From assembly GCF_900101625.1 (NCBI RefSeq), contig NZ_FMYZ01000001.1:1148304-1212303 (forward strand): 64,000 nt of DNA. The letters are read 5' to 3'. A program made the translations under genes and the position numbers. This document shows, in pieces, positions 45,783 to 55,854 of the stretch. Numbering within the stretch: position 1 is the first letter of the stretch; the number at the start of each line of letters is the position of its first letter. The notes under the pieces are model-generated. The model was not told the origin of the DNA, made no database searches, and was given only the letters and a program-made list of their open reading frames with translations. Source of the stretch: Cupriavidus sp. YR651. GTDB taxonomy: Bacteria > Pseudomonadota > Gammaproteobacteria > Burkholderiales > Burkholderiaceae.

Positions 45783-46598
45783 TCAGCGCGCTTCCACGAA
45801 CGTGAGCACCGTCTCCAGCATGCGCTGGATCGCCGGCTGGATCGCGGCCGCCTTGGCCGGGGCGTAGGCGAACGGATAGACCTCTTCCATATACGAAGAC
45901 TGCGTCAGCTCCAGCTGGATCGCATGCACACCCTCGGCCGGGTTGCCGTACTGGCGCGTGATGTAGCCGCCCTTGAAGCGGCCATTGAGCACGGCCGTGT
46001 GGTCCGGCACCGCGCTGGCGATTTCCAGCACATCTGCCGCCAGGCCGGTATCGCAGCTCTTGCCGTCCGCCGAACCGAGGTTGAAGTCCGTCAGCTTGCC
46101 TTCGAAGAAACGCGGCAGCACCGAGCGGATCGAGTGCGCATCCCACAAGGCGATCGTGCCGTGCGCGGCGCGCAGGCGCTTGAGTTCGTCCTGCAGGGCG
46201 GCGTGGTACGGATGCCAGATCGCATCGCGGCGCTGGGCGATCTCCGCATCGTCCGGACCGTTCGTGCCATCGGCATAGATCGGCGTCTTGTCGAAGGTAT
46301 CCACCGGGCACAGGCCGGTGGTGTCCTGGCCGGGGTACAGGTTGGCGTTATCGGGCGGGCGGTTCAGGTCGATCACGTAGCGCGAGTGCGTCGCCACCAG
46401 GATCGACGCGCCAAGTGCGCGCGCGAAGTCATAGAGGCGATCCATGTGCCAGTCGGTGTCGGGCACGGTGCGCGCCTCGGGCGTCAGGCGGGCGGCCAGT
46501 TGCGCGGGCAGGTACGTGCCGACGTGCGGCATCGACACCAGCATCGGGCGCGTGCCGCGATGCAGGGTGAAAGCGGGGGTATCGGTGGTGAAGGACAT
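45783..46598 (-). CDS. hutG: N-formylglutamate deformylase
   Basis: A 271-residue zinc amidohydrolase of the N-formylglutamate amidohydrolase family, releasing formate and glutamate in the last step of the five-step histidine pathway. Family stretches are RPMLVSMPHVGTYLP near residue 18, DTDWHMDRLYDFA near residue 48, and LWDAHSIRSVLPRFFEG near residue 150 with metal-binding His and Asp. It is the last gene of the hut unit, 24 bp after hutF. Confidence 0.94.
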   Translation of the reverse strand: MSFTTDTPAFTLHRGTRPMLVSMPHVGTYLPAQLAARLTPEARTVPDTDWHMDRLYDFARALGASILVATHSRYVIDLNRPPDNANLYPGQDTTGLCPVDTFDKTPIYADGTNGPDDAEIAQRRDAIWHPYHAALQDELKRLRAAHGTIALWDAHSIRSVLPRFFEGKLTDFNLGSADGKSCDTGLAADVLEIASAVPDHTAVLNGRFKGGYITRQYGNPAEGVHAIQLELTQSSYMEEVYPFAYAPAKAAAIQPAIQRMLETVLTFVEAR

Positions 46599-46622
46599 CT
46601 TCTCGTAGGGGCTGCTTGGGGA

Positions 46623-48041
46623 TCAGTCGGCCATCAGGTGAGCGCGCGCGGCGGCGAACAGCCGGCCGGCATCCGCCTGTTGCGCATGCACGCCGTGCTG
46701 CACGCGGCACGTGCCACCGGTGCGGACTTCCGCTAGTGTCTCATGCCCGTGGCTGGCGAACACGTGCGTGGCCAGCGCCTGCGGCCCGTCCAGCCCGGCC
46801 AGCGTGGGGTGATGCCCATCCAGCACGACGAAATCCGCCCGCTGTCCGATCGCCAGCCCGGCCACCGGGCGCGCCGCCGCACGGGCGCCGCCCGCCACGG
46901 CATCGAGCCATAGCCGATCCGCCACCTGCGCGTGACGTTCGGACGCCAGCACATTGCGGCGCTGGAGGCCCAGGCGCTGCCCATATTCGAACAGGCGAAG
47001 CTCCTCGGTGACGCTGACGCTGGCATGACTGTCCGAGCCGATGCCCCACGCGCCGTGCTGCGCGAGGTAAGGCGCGGCATCGAACACGCCGTCGCCCAGG
47101 TTGGCCTCCGTGGTCGGACAGATGCCTGCCACGGCGCCGCTGTGCGCCAGCCGGCGCCGCTCGTCCCAGTCCATATGCGTGGCGTGGACCAGGCACCAGC
47201 GGCCATCCACCGGCGCATGGTCGAGCAGCCACTCGACGGGCCGCACGCCGGACCATGCCAGGCAGTCGTCCACTTCCTTCTGCTGTTCCGCGATGTGGAT
47301 ATGCACCGGGGCCGTCGCATCCATGGCATGCAGCCCGGCCACGGCGCGGGAGAGGCTTTCCGCCGGCACCGCGCGCAGCGAATGCGGCGCCAGCCCCAGC
47401 CGTGCATCATGCGCGGCGCATTCCGGCGCCAGCCGCGCGAGCAGGGCCAGCATCGCATCGGTATCGTTCAGGAAACGGCGCTGGTCGACCTGCGCGGGCT
47501 TGGCGCCGAAGCCTGCGGTCTGGTAGAGCACCGGCAGCAGCGTCATGCCGATGCCGGCGGCCTTCGCCGCGCGCAACAGGCGCAGCGACATCTCGGCGGG
47601 GTCCGCATACGGCTTGCCGTCGCGATCGTGATGAACGTAGTGGAACTCGCACACGCTCGTATAGCCCGCGCGCAGCATCTCGATATAAAGCTGCGTGGCG
47701 ATGGCCTCCAGCGCATCGGGCGACAACCGCAGCGCAAAGCGATACATCAGCGTGCGCCAGCTCCAGAACGAGTCACCACCGGCGGGATCGTCGCCATGCG
47801 TCACGCTGCGGTACTCGGCCAGGCCGGCAAACCCGCGCTGGAACGCGTGCGAATGCAGGTTGGGCATGCCCGGCAGCACCGGGCCCGCGGCCTGCGGCAC
47901 CCCGGCAGCGGTGGCAGCCGTGCTGTCGGCATCCGGGTGGACGGTGACCAGATCGCCGCCGGCATCCCACTCCAGCAGAACGTCCTGCGCCCAGCCTTCC
48001 GGCAGCAACGCCTGCGGGGCGAACAACTGACCTGCGCTCAT
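46623..48041 (-). CDS. hutF: Formimidoylglutamate deiminase
   Basis: A 472-residue amidohydrolase that converts N-formimino-glutamate to N-formyl-glutamate and ammonia. Metal ligands are seen in [12 protein letters not shown] near residue 60, HIHIAEQ near residue 235, LVHATHMD and GSDSHAS. Its presence with hutG defines the two-step branch instead of a direct formiminoglutamase. ATG 48041 overlaps the hutI stop (ATGA); the longer frame to 48098 lies inside hutI. Confidence 0.94.
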   Translation of the reverse strand: MSAGQLFAPQALLPEGWAQDVLLEWDAGGDLVTVHPDADSTAATAAGVPQAAGPVLPGMPNLHSHAFQRGFAGLAEYRSVTHGDDPAGGDSFWSWRTLMYRFALRLSPDALEAIATQLYIEMLRAGYTSVCEFHYVHHDRDGKPYADPAEMSLRLLRAAKAAGIGMTLLPVLYQTAGFGAKPAQVDQRRFLNDTDAMLALLARLAPECAAHDARLGLAPHSLRAVPAESLSRAVAGLHAMDATAPVHIHIAEQQKEVDDCLAWSGVRPVEWLLDHAPVDGRWCLVHATHMDWDERRRLAHSGAVAGICPTTEANLGDGVFDAAPYLAQHGAWGIGSDSHASVSVTEELRLFEYGQRLGLQRRNVLASERHAQVADRLWLDAVAGGARAAARPVAGLAIGQRADFVVLDGHHPTLAGLDGPQALATHVFASHGHETLAEVRTGGTCRVQHGVHAQQADAGRLFAAARAHLMAD

Positions 48042-49285
48042 GTTGCGCTCCCCTCTTCGGCGCGAAACACGCGTCCCTGCCGCACGACGGCCGCGCAAGG
48101 ATTACGGCCGAACCAATACGCCAGCTCCGCGGGAGACGCCACTTGCCACAGCACGAAATCGGCGCCACGTCCTGCCGCCAGCAAGCCATGACGATCCGCG
48201 GCACCGAGCGCGCGAGCGGCATGCGTCGTCACGCCCGCGAGCACCTCGGGCACGGTCATGCGGAACAGCGTGCATGCCATGTTCATCATCAGCAGCAGCG
48301 ACGTCGTCGGCGACGTGCCGGGATTATGGTCGGTGGCGATCGCCATCGGCACCCCGTACTGACGCAGCAGCGCGATCGGCGGCAGATGCGTATCCCGCAG
48401 GAAATAGTAGGCGCCCGGCAGCAGCACCGCCACCGTGCCGGCCTCGGCCATCGCGGCCACGCCAGCTTCGTCCAGGTGTTCGAGGTGATCGGCGGACAAG
48501 CCCTTGTATCTCGCCACCAGCGCGGCACCGCCAAGATTGCTCAGTTGCTCGGCGTGCAGCTTGACCGGCAGGCCGTGGCGCGCGGCGGCGTCGAATACCC
48601 GCGTGGTCTGCGCGGGCGAGAAGCCGATCCCTTCGCAGAAGGCGTCGACGGCATCAACAAGGCCCTCACCGGCCAGCGCGGGCAGCATCGTGTTGCAGAC
48701 CAGCTCGATGTAGTCGTCGGCACGCCCCGCGTATTCGGGCGGCAGCGCGTGGGCGCCGAGGAACGTCGTGTGCACCGCAACACCAAACACCTCGCCCAGC
48801 TTGCGTGCCACGCGCAACTGCTTGCGCTCGGCGTCCAGCGACAGCCCGTAGCCGGACTTGATCTCGATGGCGGTCACGCCCTCGGCCAGCAACGGCCGCA
48901 ATCGCGCCGCCGCCTGGGCGAATAGCGCGGCCTCGTCGGCCTCGCGGGTCGCGCGCACCGTGGAGACGATGCCGCCACCGGCCCGCGCGATGTCCTCATA
49001 GCTGGCGCCGGCCAGCCGCATGGCGAACTCGTCGGCACGCTGGCCGCCGTAGACCAGGTGCGTATGGCAATCGACCAGGCCCGGCGTGACCCACGCGCCG
49101 CCGCCATCGTGGAGCGGCAGGTGGCGATATGCCGTGGGCAACGCCGCCTGAGCGCCCACCCAGGCGATGCGGCCGTGCTCGACGACGATCGCCGCGTCCC
49201 GGATCGCGCGTGCGGGATCCGCATCGGGCAGCAGGTGGCAGTGGTGCCAGACGCCGTCGGCGGACGGCGCGTCGGAAATCCTCAT
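48038..49285 (-). CDS. hutI: Imidazolonepropionase
   Basis: A 415-residue metal-dependent amidohydrolase that opens 4-imidazolone-5-propionate to N-formimino-glutamate. Zn/Fe ligands are in [11 protein letters not shown] near residue 75, KLHAEQ near residue 245, ADHLEH and ATDHNPGT near residue 320. ATG 49285 overlaps the hutD stop by 4 bp. It is the third catabolic step and all flanking hut genes overlap it. Confidence 0.95.
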   Translation of the reverse strand: MRISDAPSADGVWHHCHLLPDADPARAIRDAAIVVEHGRIAWVGAQAALPTAYRHLPLHDGGGAWVTPGLVDCHTHLVYGGQRADEFAMRLAGASYEDIARAGGGIVSTVRATREADEAALFAQAAARLRPLLAEGVTAIEIKSGYGLSLDAERKQLRVARKLGEVFGVAVHTTFLGAHALPPEYAGRADDYIELVCNTMLPALAGEGLVDAVDAFCEGIGFSPAQTTRVFDAAARHGLPVKLHAEQLSNLGGAALVARYKGLSADHLEHLDEAGVAAMAEAGTVAVLLPGAYYFLRDTHLPPIALLRQYGVPMAIATDHNPGTSPTTSLLLMMNMACTLFRMTVPEVLAGVTTHAARALGAADRHGLLAAGRGADFVLWQVASPAELAYWFGRNPCAAVVRQGRVFRAEEGSAT

Positions 49286-49899
49286 CGGACAGGCTCCATA
49301 TGCAGGGTCACGCGCAGGCATAGCGCGGAGATCTCGGTGGGAGCGAAAGCCAGTTGCCCGGGCGGCACGTCCCCCGGCACCAGTATGCCCTCGCCCGTTT
49401 GCAGGTGCTCGTCATCGGCAACGCGCCAGTCGCCCCGGATCACGAATACGAGAACGGTGTCGGCGCCGGAGGTGGCAACCGCCGCGGCATCGAACGGCTC
49501 GCGCTGCAGGTCGACCTGTGCGCGGCAGCGATCGCGTCGGGTCATCACGTTGAAGTCGCGCGTGGGGCCGTCAACCAGCGTGGCATGCACGGCCGTATCG
49601 CCCGAGAACGGGTATGGCTCGCCGATCCGCGTGAGCTTGTGGCAGAACGAATCGTCGTGGGCCTGCAGGTGCACACCCGCGCCCTCCAGCAGCACGATCT
49701 GGCGGTCGATGCCGGGAAAGGCCGAGAACGGCCCGTCCGCGGCGATGTCGGCCACGCTGATGCGCCACGCGAAGGCGTCCATGCCCGCGCCCGGCGGCCA
49801 CACGGCAATCTCGCGCGTGGTGCCGCCGCCGTTCTTCCACGGCGTCGGCACGATGGCGTCCAGCGAAAACCGGACCGCCCCGGATGGCAAACCGCTCAT
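49282..49899 (-). CDS. hutD: HutD/Ves family cupin
   Basis: A 205-residue bicupin of the HutD family. It has [27 protein letters not shown] near residue 10, [29 protein letters not shown] following it, and DFNVMTRRD near residue 115. HutD has no established catalytic activity; studies in Pseudomonas treat it as a governor that limits hut expression, possibly by binding a pathway intermediate. Its ATG overlaps the hutU stop. Confidence 0.9.
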   Translation of the reverse strand: MSGLPSGAVRFSLDAIVPTPWKNGGGTTREIAVWPPGAGMDAFAWRISVADIAADGPFSAFPGIDRQIVLLEGAGVHLQAHDDSFCHKLTRIGEPYPFSGDTAVHATLVDGPTRDFNVMTRRDRCRAQVDLQREPFDAAAVATSGADTVLVFVIRGDWRVADDEHLQTGEGILVPGDVPPGQLAFAPTEISALCLRVTLHMEPVR

Positions 49900-51611
49900 G
49901 CGTCCTTCACTCCCTTCACCATCGGCAGGTTCAGGCCCTTCTCGTGCGCGCAGTCGATTGCGATGTCATAGCCGGCATCGGCATGGCGCATGACGCCCGT
50001 GGCCGGGTCGTTCCACAGCACACGCTCGACCCGCTTCGCGGCGGCATCGGTGCCGTCGCAGACGATCACCACGCCCGCGTGCTGCGAGAAACCCATGCCC
50101 ACGCCACCACCGTGGTGCAGGCTGACCCAGGTGGCGCCGCCGGCCGTGTTCAGCAGCGCGTTGAGCAGCGGCCAGTCGGACACCGCGTCGGAGCCGTCGC
50201 GCATCGCTTCGGTCTCGCGGTTCGGCGACGCCACCGAGCCGCAGTCGAGGTGATCGCGGCCAATCACGATCGGCGCCTTCAGTTCGCCCGACTTCACCAT
50301 CTCGTTGAACGCCAGGCCGGCGCGATGACGCTCATCCAGACCTACCCAGCAGATCCGCGACGGCAGCCCCTGGAAGGCGATGCGATCGCGCGCCATGTCG
50401 AGCCAGCGATGCAGGTGCTTGTCCTCGGGGAACAGCTCCTTCATCTTGGCATCGGTCTTGTAGATATCCTCGGGATCGCCGGACAGCGCCACCCAGCGGA
50501 ACGGCCCCTTGCCGCGGCAGAACAGCGGACGGATGTATGCCGGCACGAAGCCCGGAAAATCGAACGCGTTCTTCACGCCTTCGTCGAAGGCCACCTGGCG
50601 GATGTTGTTGCCGTAGTCCAGCGTCGGCACGCCCATCTGCTGGAAGGCCAGCATCGCGTTCACGTGCTTGACGATCGACGCCCTGGCGGCCACCTCGACG
50701 GACTTCGGATCGTTCTTGCGCGCGTCTTCCCACTGATCCACGGTCCAGCCTTCCGGCAGGTAGCCGTTGACGAGGTCGTGCGCCGACGTCTGGTCGGTGA
50801 CCATGTCCGGACGCATGCCGCCCGCCTGGGCGCGGCGCACGAGTTCCGGCACGATTTCCGCCGCATTGCCCAGCAGGCCCACCGAGATCGCCTCCTTGTT
50901 CTTCGTCGCCTCGGCGATCATCGCCAGCGCTTCATCGAGCGTGGTGGCCTTCTTGTCGACATAGCGCGTGCGCAGGCGGAAGTCGATGCGCGATTCCTGG
51001 CATTCGATCGCCAGCACGCAGGCACCGGCCAGCACACCGGCCAGCGGCTGCGCGCCGCCCATGCCGCCCAGGCCCGCGGTCAGGATCCACTTGCCGGCCA
51101 GGTCGCCGTTGTAGTGCTGGTTGCCCGCCTCCACGAACGTCTCGAAGGTGCCCTGCACGATGCCCTGCGTACCGATGTAGATCCACGAGCCCGCCGTCAT
51201 CTGGCCGTACATCATCAGGCCGGCACGATCGAGCTCGTTGAACTTGTCCCAGTTGGCCCAGTGCGGGACGAGATTCGAATTGGCGATCAGCACGCGCGGC
51301 GCATCGGCATGGGTGCGGAACACGCCCACCGGCTTGCCGGATTGCACCAGCAGCGATTCTTCCTCGCCCAGGCGGCGCAGGCTGTCCAGGATCGCGTCGA
51401 AGCATTCCCAGTTGCGCGCGGCCTTGCCGATACCGCCATAGACCACCAGGTCCTGCGGCCGCTCCGCCACGTCCGGGTCCAGGTTGTTCTGGATCATGCG
51501 GTAGGCGGCCTCGATCAGCCAGTTCTTGCAGTGCAGCTGGCTGCCCCGCGGTGCGCGGATTTCGCGCGGGCCGCGCAGGGTCTCGGTGAATTGGTGTTCG
51601 TTGGCGTTCAT
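49896..51611 (-). CDS. hutU: Urocanate hydratase
   Basis: A 571-residue urocanase that uses tightly bound NAD+ to hydrate urocanate to imidazolone propionate. Recognisable pieces are [20 protein letters not shown] near residue 20, the NAD-binding [13 protein letters not shown] near residue 185, and [18 protein letters not shown] near residue 460, where the active-site Cys lies. ATG 51611 follows GGAGAG; the upstream frame is the 12-bp repeat spacer. It follows hutH after 85 bp. Confidence 0.96.
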   Translation of the reverse strand: MNANEHQFTETLRGPREIRAPRGSQLHCKNWLIEAAYRMIQNNLDPDVAERPQDLVVYGGIGKAARNWECFDAILDSLRRLGEEESLLVQSGKPVGVFRTHADAPRVLIANSNLVPHWANWDKFNELDRAGLMMYGQMTAGSWIYIGTQGIVQGTFETFVEAGNQHYNGDLAGKWILTAGLGGMGGAQPLAGVLAGACVLAIECQESRIDFRLRTRYVDKKATTLDEALAMIAEATKNKEAISVGLLGNAAEIVPELVRRAQAGGMRPDMVTDQTSAHDLVNGYLPEGWTVDQWEDARKNDPKSVEVAARASIVKHVNAMLAFQQMGVPTLDYGNNIRQVAFDEGVKNAFDFPGFVPAYIRPLFCRGKGPFRWVALSGDPEDIYKTDAKMKELFPEDKHLHRWLDMARDRIAFQGLPSRICWVGLDERHRAGLAFNEMVKSGELKAPIVIGRDHLDCGSVASPNRETEAMRDGSDAVSDWPLLNALLNTAGGATWVSLHHGGGVGMGFSQHAGVVIVCDGTDAAAKRVERVLWNDPATGVMRHADAGYDIAIDCAHEKGLNLPMVKGVKDA

Positions 51612-51634
51612 GTCTCGTCTCTCCTGCGTGGAAG

Positions 51635-51694
51635 TCGGTTCGGTTCGTGGATCGGTTCTTGGGTCGGGTTGTGGATCGGGTTGTCGGGGTCGCG
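51635..51694. repeat. 12-bp degenerate tandem repeat between hutH and hutU
   Basis: Five consecutive 12-bp units read TCGGTTCGGTTC, GTGGATCGGTTC, TTGGGTCGGGTT, GTGGATCGGGTT and GTCGGGGTCGCG (plus strand). Units 2-4 are closely related and units 1 and 5 are decayed. The array fills almost the whole spacer between the hutH stop and the hutU ribosome-binding site. Confidence 0.6.
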
Positions 51695-51696
51695 GA

Positions 51697-53274
51697 TCAG
51701 GCGGCGGCGTTGGTCGGTAGGACCGCGCGCACCGCGTCGGGCCACCCCGCGCCGGCATCGCCCTGCTGGACCCATTGCTTCATGGCCTCGATGTCGGGTG
51801 CCAGATAGCGGTCGGATTCGACAAAGGCCACGCGGGCGCGGATGCGGGCCAGTTCCTGCTCCACCAGCGGCGACGACTTCAGCGGACGATGGAACTCGAT
51901 GCCCTGCGCGGCTGCCATCGCCTCGATGCCGACGACCACGGCCGTGTTGGCGGCCATCTCGCCCAGGCGGCGCGCACCATACGTCGCCATCGACACATGG
52001 TCTTCCTGGTTGGCGGAAGTGGGCAGGCTGTCGACGCTGGACGGATGCGCCAGCGCCTTGTTTTCGGAAGCCAGTGCGGCGGCCGTGACCTGCGCGATCA
52101 TGAAGCCGGAGTTCAAGCCGCCCTCGCGGACCAGGAACGGCGGCAGGCCGGACAGGCCCGTATCCAGCAGCAGCGCCAGCCGGCGCTCGGAGATCGCGCC
52201 GATCTCGGCGATGGCCAGCGCGATGATGTCGGCCGCGAAGGCCACCGGCTCGGCGTGGAAATTGCCGCCGGACACCACGTCGCCCTGCTCGGGGAACACC
52301 AGCGGGTTGTCGGATGCCGCATTGGCCTCGATGCGCAGGATGCGCGCCGCGTGCGACAGGTTGTCCAGGCACGCGCCCATCACCTGCGGCTGGCAGCGGA
52401 TCGAATACGGGTCTTGTACGCGGCCGCAGGTCTTGTGGGAGTCGACGATCTCGCTGCCGTCGAGCATCGCCCGTACCGCGCGCGCCACGTCGATCTGGCC
52501 GGCCTGCCCGCGTGCCTCATGGATGCGCGCATCGAACGGCTTGACCGATCCCTTGATCGCCTCCAGCGACAGCGCGCCGGCCACCAGACCGGCCGCGAAC
52601 GCATCCTCGGCGGCAAACAGGCCCGCCAGCGCCAGTGCCGTGGAAACCTGCGTGCCGTTCAGCAGCGCCAGGCCTTCCTTGGGGCCCAGCGCAAACGCGT
52701 CGAGTCCCGCGTGGGCCAGCCCTTGCGCGGCCGGCACGCGCTGGCCGTCGACGTACACGTCGCCCACGCCGATCAGCGTGCACGACATGTGCGCCAGCGG
52801 CGCCAGATCGCCCGATGCGCCCACCGAGCCCTTGGCCGGGATGCAGGGGGTCACATCGTGATTGGCCAGCGCCAGCAGCGCCTCGATCAGTTCCGGCCGT
52901 ACGCCCGAATGGCCGCGCGCCAGGCTGACGGCCTTGGTCGCCAGGATCAGGCGCACGGTGTCCGCCGCCAGGTCCGGGCCCGTGCCCACGCTGTGCGACA
53001 GCACCAGGTTGCGTTGCAGTTGCGCCAGCTTGTCGTGCGGGATGCGCGATTGGGCCAGCTTGCCGAAGCCGGTGTTGATGCCATAGACCACGGCGTCGGC
53101 GTCGATGATGTCCTGCACGGTGGCTTGCGCGGCGCGCACGCCGGCCCAGGCGGATTCCGCCATCGCCAGGCGCACTTCGCCACGGTAGATGCGGCGCAGG
53201 TCGGCCAGCGATACGTGGCCCGGCTGGAGCGTCAGCACGGGGCGGGAATCGGAGTGAGTGCGGGGTGCCGTCAT
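51697..53274 (-). CDS. hutH: Histidine ammonia-lyase
   Basis: A 525-residue lyase that deaminates histidine to trans-urocanate, the first step of the pathway. The MIO prosthetic group forms from A153-S154-G155 in [12 protein letters not shown], and YGINTGFG near residue 64 holds the catalytic Tyr. I start it at ATG 53274, seven bases after AGAGGA; an ATG two codons earlier is too close to that site. It is preceded by a HutC-like palindrome, so it has its own promoter within the cluster. Confidence 0.96.
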   Translation of the reverse strand: MTAPRTHSDSRPVLTLQPGHVSLADLRRIYRGEVRLAMAESAWAGVRAAQATVQDIIDADAVVYGINTGFGKLAQSRIPHDKLAQLQRNLVLSHSVGTGPDLAADTVRLILATKAVSLARGHSGVRPELIEALLALANHDVTPCIPAKGSVGASGDLAPLAHMSCTLIGVGDVYVDGQRVPAAQGLAHAGLDAFALGPKEGLALLNGTQVSTALALAGLFAAEDAFAAGLVAGALSLEAIKGSVKPFDARIHEARGQAGQIDVARAVRAMLDGSEIVDSHKTCGRVQDPYSIRCQPQVMGACLDNLSHAARILRIEANAASDNPLVFPEQGDVVSGGNFHAEPVAFAADIIALAIAEIGAISERRLALLLDTGLSGLPPFLVREGGLNSGFMIAQVTAAALASENKALAHPSSVDSLPTSANQEDHVSMATYGARRLGEMAANTAVVVGIEAMAAAQGIEFHRPLKSSPLVEQELARIRARVAFVESDRYLAPDIEAMKQWVQQGDAGAGWPDAVRAVLPTNAAA

Positions 53275-53356
53275 GAGCATGTCCTCTGGTCTTGTCTGTG
53301 TCGTGCGCTGCGGCGCACTGCGAGTAGTCGTTGGCTCGTCTTGCGACTTGTATGAG

Positions 53357-53370
53357 CCTGTCTATACAGG
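53357..53370. promoter_or_regulatory. Candidate HutC operator upstream of hutH
   Basis: CCTGTCTATACAGG is a nearly perfect 14-bp palindrome in the 151-bp gap between hutC and hutH, 83 bp upstream of the hutH start. It shares the core CTGTCTATACA with the two sites near 56913 and 57012. Known HutC operators in Pseudomonas and Klebsiella have a TGTATATACA-type core. Confidence 0.75.
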
Positions 53371-53425
53371 TTAGTCGAAAAGGTAGCCCGATGGCCAGCA
53401 AAAAAGCTGGCGTCAGGCAGATATA

Positions 53426-54190
53426 TCAGCCGAAGGCGGGATTGCCGTCGGCGCGGAAGCGGCTGCCGAGGCGATAACGGTTGCCCGGGTGCAGACAACG
53501 CACGAATGTGACCGGTACGCCGTGAGTCCACGTGCGTCGCGTCAGCAACAGGCACGGCTGCGCAGGCGGCATTTCCAGTTGCGCGGCCTGCTCCGGCGTG
53601 GCCGAGATCGCGTCGACCACGTGCTCCACCTGGTCGTACGGCACGTTGCGCAGCAGGTATTCGCCGGGCTGCGTATCGCTGAAATCCTGCGTGATGAAGT
53701 CCGGCGCCACGCGCGGGTTGACGTAGCGGTCCTCCAGCTGCACGGGCACGCCATCCTCGCGATGCACGCAGACCGAGTGGAACACCGATTCGCCGGTGCG
53801 CAGCTCCAGTGCGGCGGCCACTTCGATCGATGCAGAGACGCGCTCCACCAGCATCACATCGCACGCATAGTCGTGGCCCCGCATGCGGATCTCGTCCTGC
53901 AGGTTGACCACCGACAGCAGCGTGGACTGTGGCTTGTGCTCCGCCACGAACGTGCCGACGCCCGCCACGCGCACCACCCTGCCCTGCTCCGACAACTCGC
54001 GCAGCGCGCGGTTGACGGTCATGCGCGACACGGAGAAGCGGTTCACCAGCTCCTGCTCGGACGGCACGCGGTCCCCGGGCTGCCACGCGCCGCTCTGGAT
54101 CTGGCGGGCGATGTACTCCTTCACCTGCTGGTAGAGCGCGGCGGGGGCGTTGGACGAGGCGGATGCCTGGCTGGTGGCGGGGTGATTCAT
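53426..54190 (-). CDS. hutC: GntR/HutC-family repressor of histidine utilisation
   Basis: A 254-residue repressor. The N-terminal GntR winged helix is ALYQQVKEYIARQIQSGAWQPGDRVPSEQELV with SVSRMTVNRALRELSEQGRV; the C-terminal UTRA domain binds urocanate in homologues. It lies 5 bp after the transporter ATPase gene, so it is expressed with the transporter and likely represses both its own promoter and that of hutH until urocanate accumulates. Confidence 0.93.
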   Translation of the reverse strand: MNHPATSQASASSNAPAALYQQVKEYIARQIQSGAWQPGDRVPSEQELVNRFSVSRMTVNRALRELSEQGRVVRVAGVGTFVAEHKPQSTLLSVVNLQDEIRMRGHDYACDVMLVERVSASIEVAAALELRTGESVFHSVCVHREDGVPVQLEDRYVNPRVAPDFITQDFSDTQPGEYLLRNVPYDQVEHVVDAISATPEQAAQLEMPPAQPCLLLTRRTWTHGVPVTFVRCLHPGNRYRLGSRFRADGNPAFG

Positions 54191-54195
54191 GGCGT

Positions 54196-54975
54196 TCAGT
54201 GCTCGGCCGCGGCCATGGCCTCGGCGCGGATCTCCTCGGTCAGCCGTGCCTTCAGCGCGGAAAACTCGGGCGATGTCTTGATCGTGTAATGGCGCGGATG
54301 GGGGAAGTCCACCGCGATCTCGCTCTTGATCCGACCCGGCCTGGCGGAAAACACCGCCACGCGGTTGGCCATGAAGATGGCCTCGTCGATATCGTGCGTG
54401 ACGAATAATACCGTCTTGCGCGACGACTCCCAGATGCCCAGCAGCAGTTCCTGCATCAGCACGCGCGTCTGGTTGTCCAGCGCGCCGAACGGCTCGTCGA
54501 GCAGCAGGATCTTGGGATCGTTGGCCAGCGCCCGCGCAATGGCCGTGCGTTGCTGCATGCCGCCGGACAACTGCTTGGGATAGTGGTGTTCAAACCCGCG
54601 CAACCCCACGCGGGCGATGAAGAAATCGCTACGCTCCTTCTGGTCCGCCACGCTCATGCCGCGCTCGCGCAGGCCAAACCGCACGTTCTGCTCGATGGTC
54701 AGCCACGGGAACAACGTGTACGACTGGAACACCATGCCACGATCCGCACCCGGGCCGGCCACGGGCTGGCCGTCGAGCAGCACGCGGCCGCCGGTGGGCG
54801 TATCCAGCCCTGCCACGATGCGCAGAAGTGTGGATTTGCCGCAGCCCGACGGGCCGAGAATCGTCACGAAGTCGTTGTCGCGCACCTCGAAATCGACGGG
54901 CAGCAACGCCTGCGTTTCGCCACCGCGCGGATTGGTGAAGGTCCGCGAAACCTGCTGGATGGACAGCGCGCTCAT
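54196..54975 (-). CDS. ABC transporter ATPase of the hut locus (nitrate/taurine type)
   Basis: A 259-residue ATPase of the NrtD/SsuB/TauB class. Walker A is LGPSGCGKST near residue 45, the signature LSGGMQQRTAIARALA lies near residue 140, and Walker B ILLLDEPFGALD near residue 160. ATG 54975 overlaps the permease stop (ATGA). Together with the permease and binding protein it forms a complete importer directly upstream of hutC, so histidine, urocanate or a related imidazole is the likely cargo. Confidence 0.9.
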   Translation of the reverse strand: MSALSIQQVSRTFTNPRGGETQALLPVDFEVRDNDFVTILGPSGCGKSTLLRIVAGLDTPTGGRVLLDGQPVAGPGADRGMVFQSYTLFPWLTIEQNVRFGLRERGMSVADQKERSDFFIARVGLRGFEHHYPKQLSGGMQQRTAIARALANDPKILLLDEPFGALDNQTRVLMQELLLGIWESSRKTVLFVTHDIDEAIFMANRVAVFSARPGRIKSEIAVDFPHPRHYTIKTSPEFSALKARLTEEIRAEAMAAAEH

Positions 54976-55838
54976 TTGATCGAACTCCACGGAAACAGGC
55001 GCTGGTTAGCCACCTTGAAGACGAGGTCCGACACCAGCCCGATGCAGCCGATGACGATGATGCCGAAGATGATCTGCCCGGTGTTCAGCAGCGCCTGGCT
55101 GTCCGTGATCATGTGGCCGATGCCCGAGGACGAGCCGATCAGTTCAGCGACGATCACGTAGGTCCAGGCCCAGCCCAGCACGAGCCGCAGGATTTCCGCG
55201 ATGCCGGGCGCGGCGCCGGGGATCAGCACGCGGCGCACGATCCCGCGCGGCGTGGCACCCAGCGTGTAGGCCGCCTCGACCAGGTCCTTGCGGGCACCGC
55301 CGACGGTCACGGCCACCATCAGCACGATCTGGAAGAACGAACCAATGAAGATCACCAGCAGTTTCTGGGTTTCGCCGATGCCGGCCCACAGGATCAGCAG
55401 CGGGATGAACGCCGACGCCGGCAGGTAGCGGCAGAACGACACGAACGGCTCGAAGAAGGCCTCGGCCGCCTTGTACGCGCCCATGAAGATGCCGAGCGGC
55501 ACGGCGATTGCCGCGGCGAGCACGAAGCCGCCGACCACGCGCCAGACCGTCATGCCGATATCGCCGATGAAGTTGTACTGCGTGAACAGCGTCACCCCTT
55601 CGCGCGCCATGGTCAGCGGATCGGCCAGGAATGTGCGCGACACGAAACCGCCGAGCGTGACCACGGCCCACAGGCCAAAGAAGACGGCGAAGAACGACAG
55701 GCCGAGCAGCCAGCGCGTGCGCGGCGCTACCGGCACCAGCGGCGACAGCCACGGATGACGCGCGCGCGGCGCGGCCAGGGTGCCGGTGGCGGCCGGCACG
55801 CGTGCGGCCGGCGCGGAGGTGGAAGCTTGAGAAGACAT
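54972..55838 (-). CDS. ABC transporter permease of the hut locus
   Basis: A 288-residue permease of the NrtB/SsuC/TauC class with about six transmembrane segments. The ATPase-contacting EAA loop is visible as DLVEAAYTLGATPRGIVRRVLIPGAAPGIAEILR near residue 190. A roughly 40-residue Ala/Ser/Pro-rich cytoplasmic N-terminus precedes the first membrane helix. ATG 55838 follows AAGGGG. It is 16 bp downstream of the binding protein gene. Confidence 0.9.
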   Translation of the reverse strand: MSSQASTSAPAARVPAATGTLAAPRARHPWLSPLVPVAPRTRWLLGLSFFAVFFGLWAVVTLGGFVSRTFLADPLTMAREGVTLFTQYNFIGDIGMTVWRVVGGFVLAAAIAVPLGIFMGAYKAAEAFFEPFVSFCRYLPASAFIPLLILWAGIGETQKLLVIFIGSFFQIVLMVAVTVGGARKDLVEAAYTLGATPRGIVRRVLIPGAAPGIAEILRLVLGWAWTYVIVAELIGSSSGIGHMITDSQALLNTGQIIFGIIVIGCIGLVSDLVFKVANQRLFPWSSIK

Positions 55839-55854
55839 GACTACCCCTTCCGGC

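Noticed and set aside
51635..51694. Short tandem repeats considered as a CRISPR array
   Set aside because: The units are 12 bp with no spacers and no cas gene is present.
54976..54990. A start five codons upstream for the hut transporter ATPase
   Set aside because: The ATG at 54975 forms the ATGA overlap with the permease stop, matching the coupling seen elsewhere in the operon.
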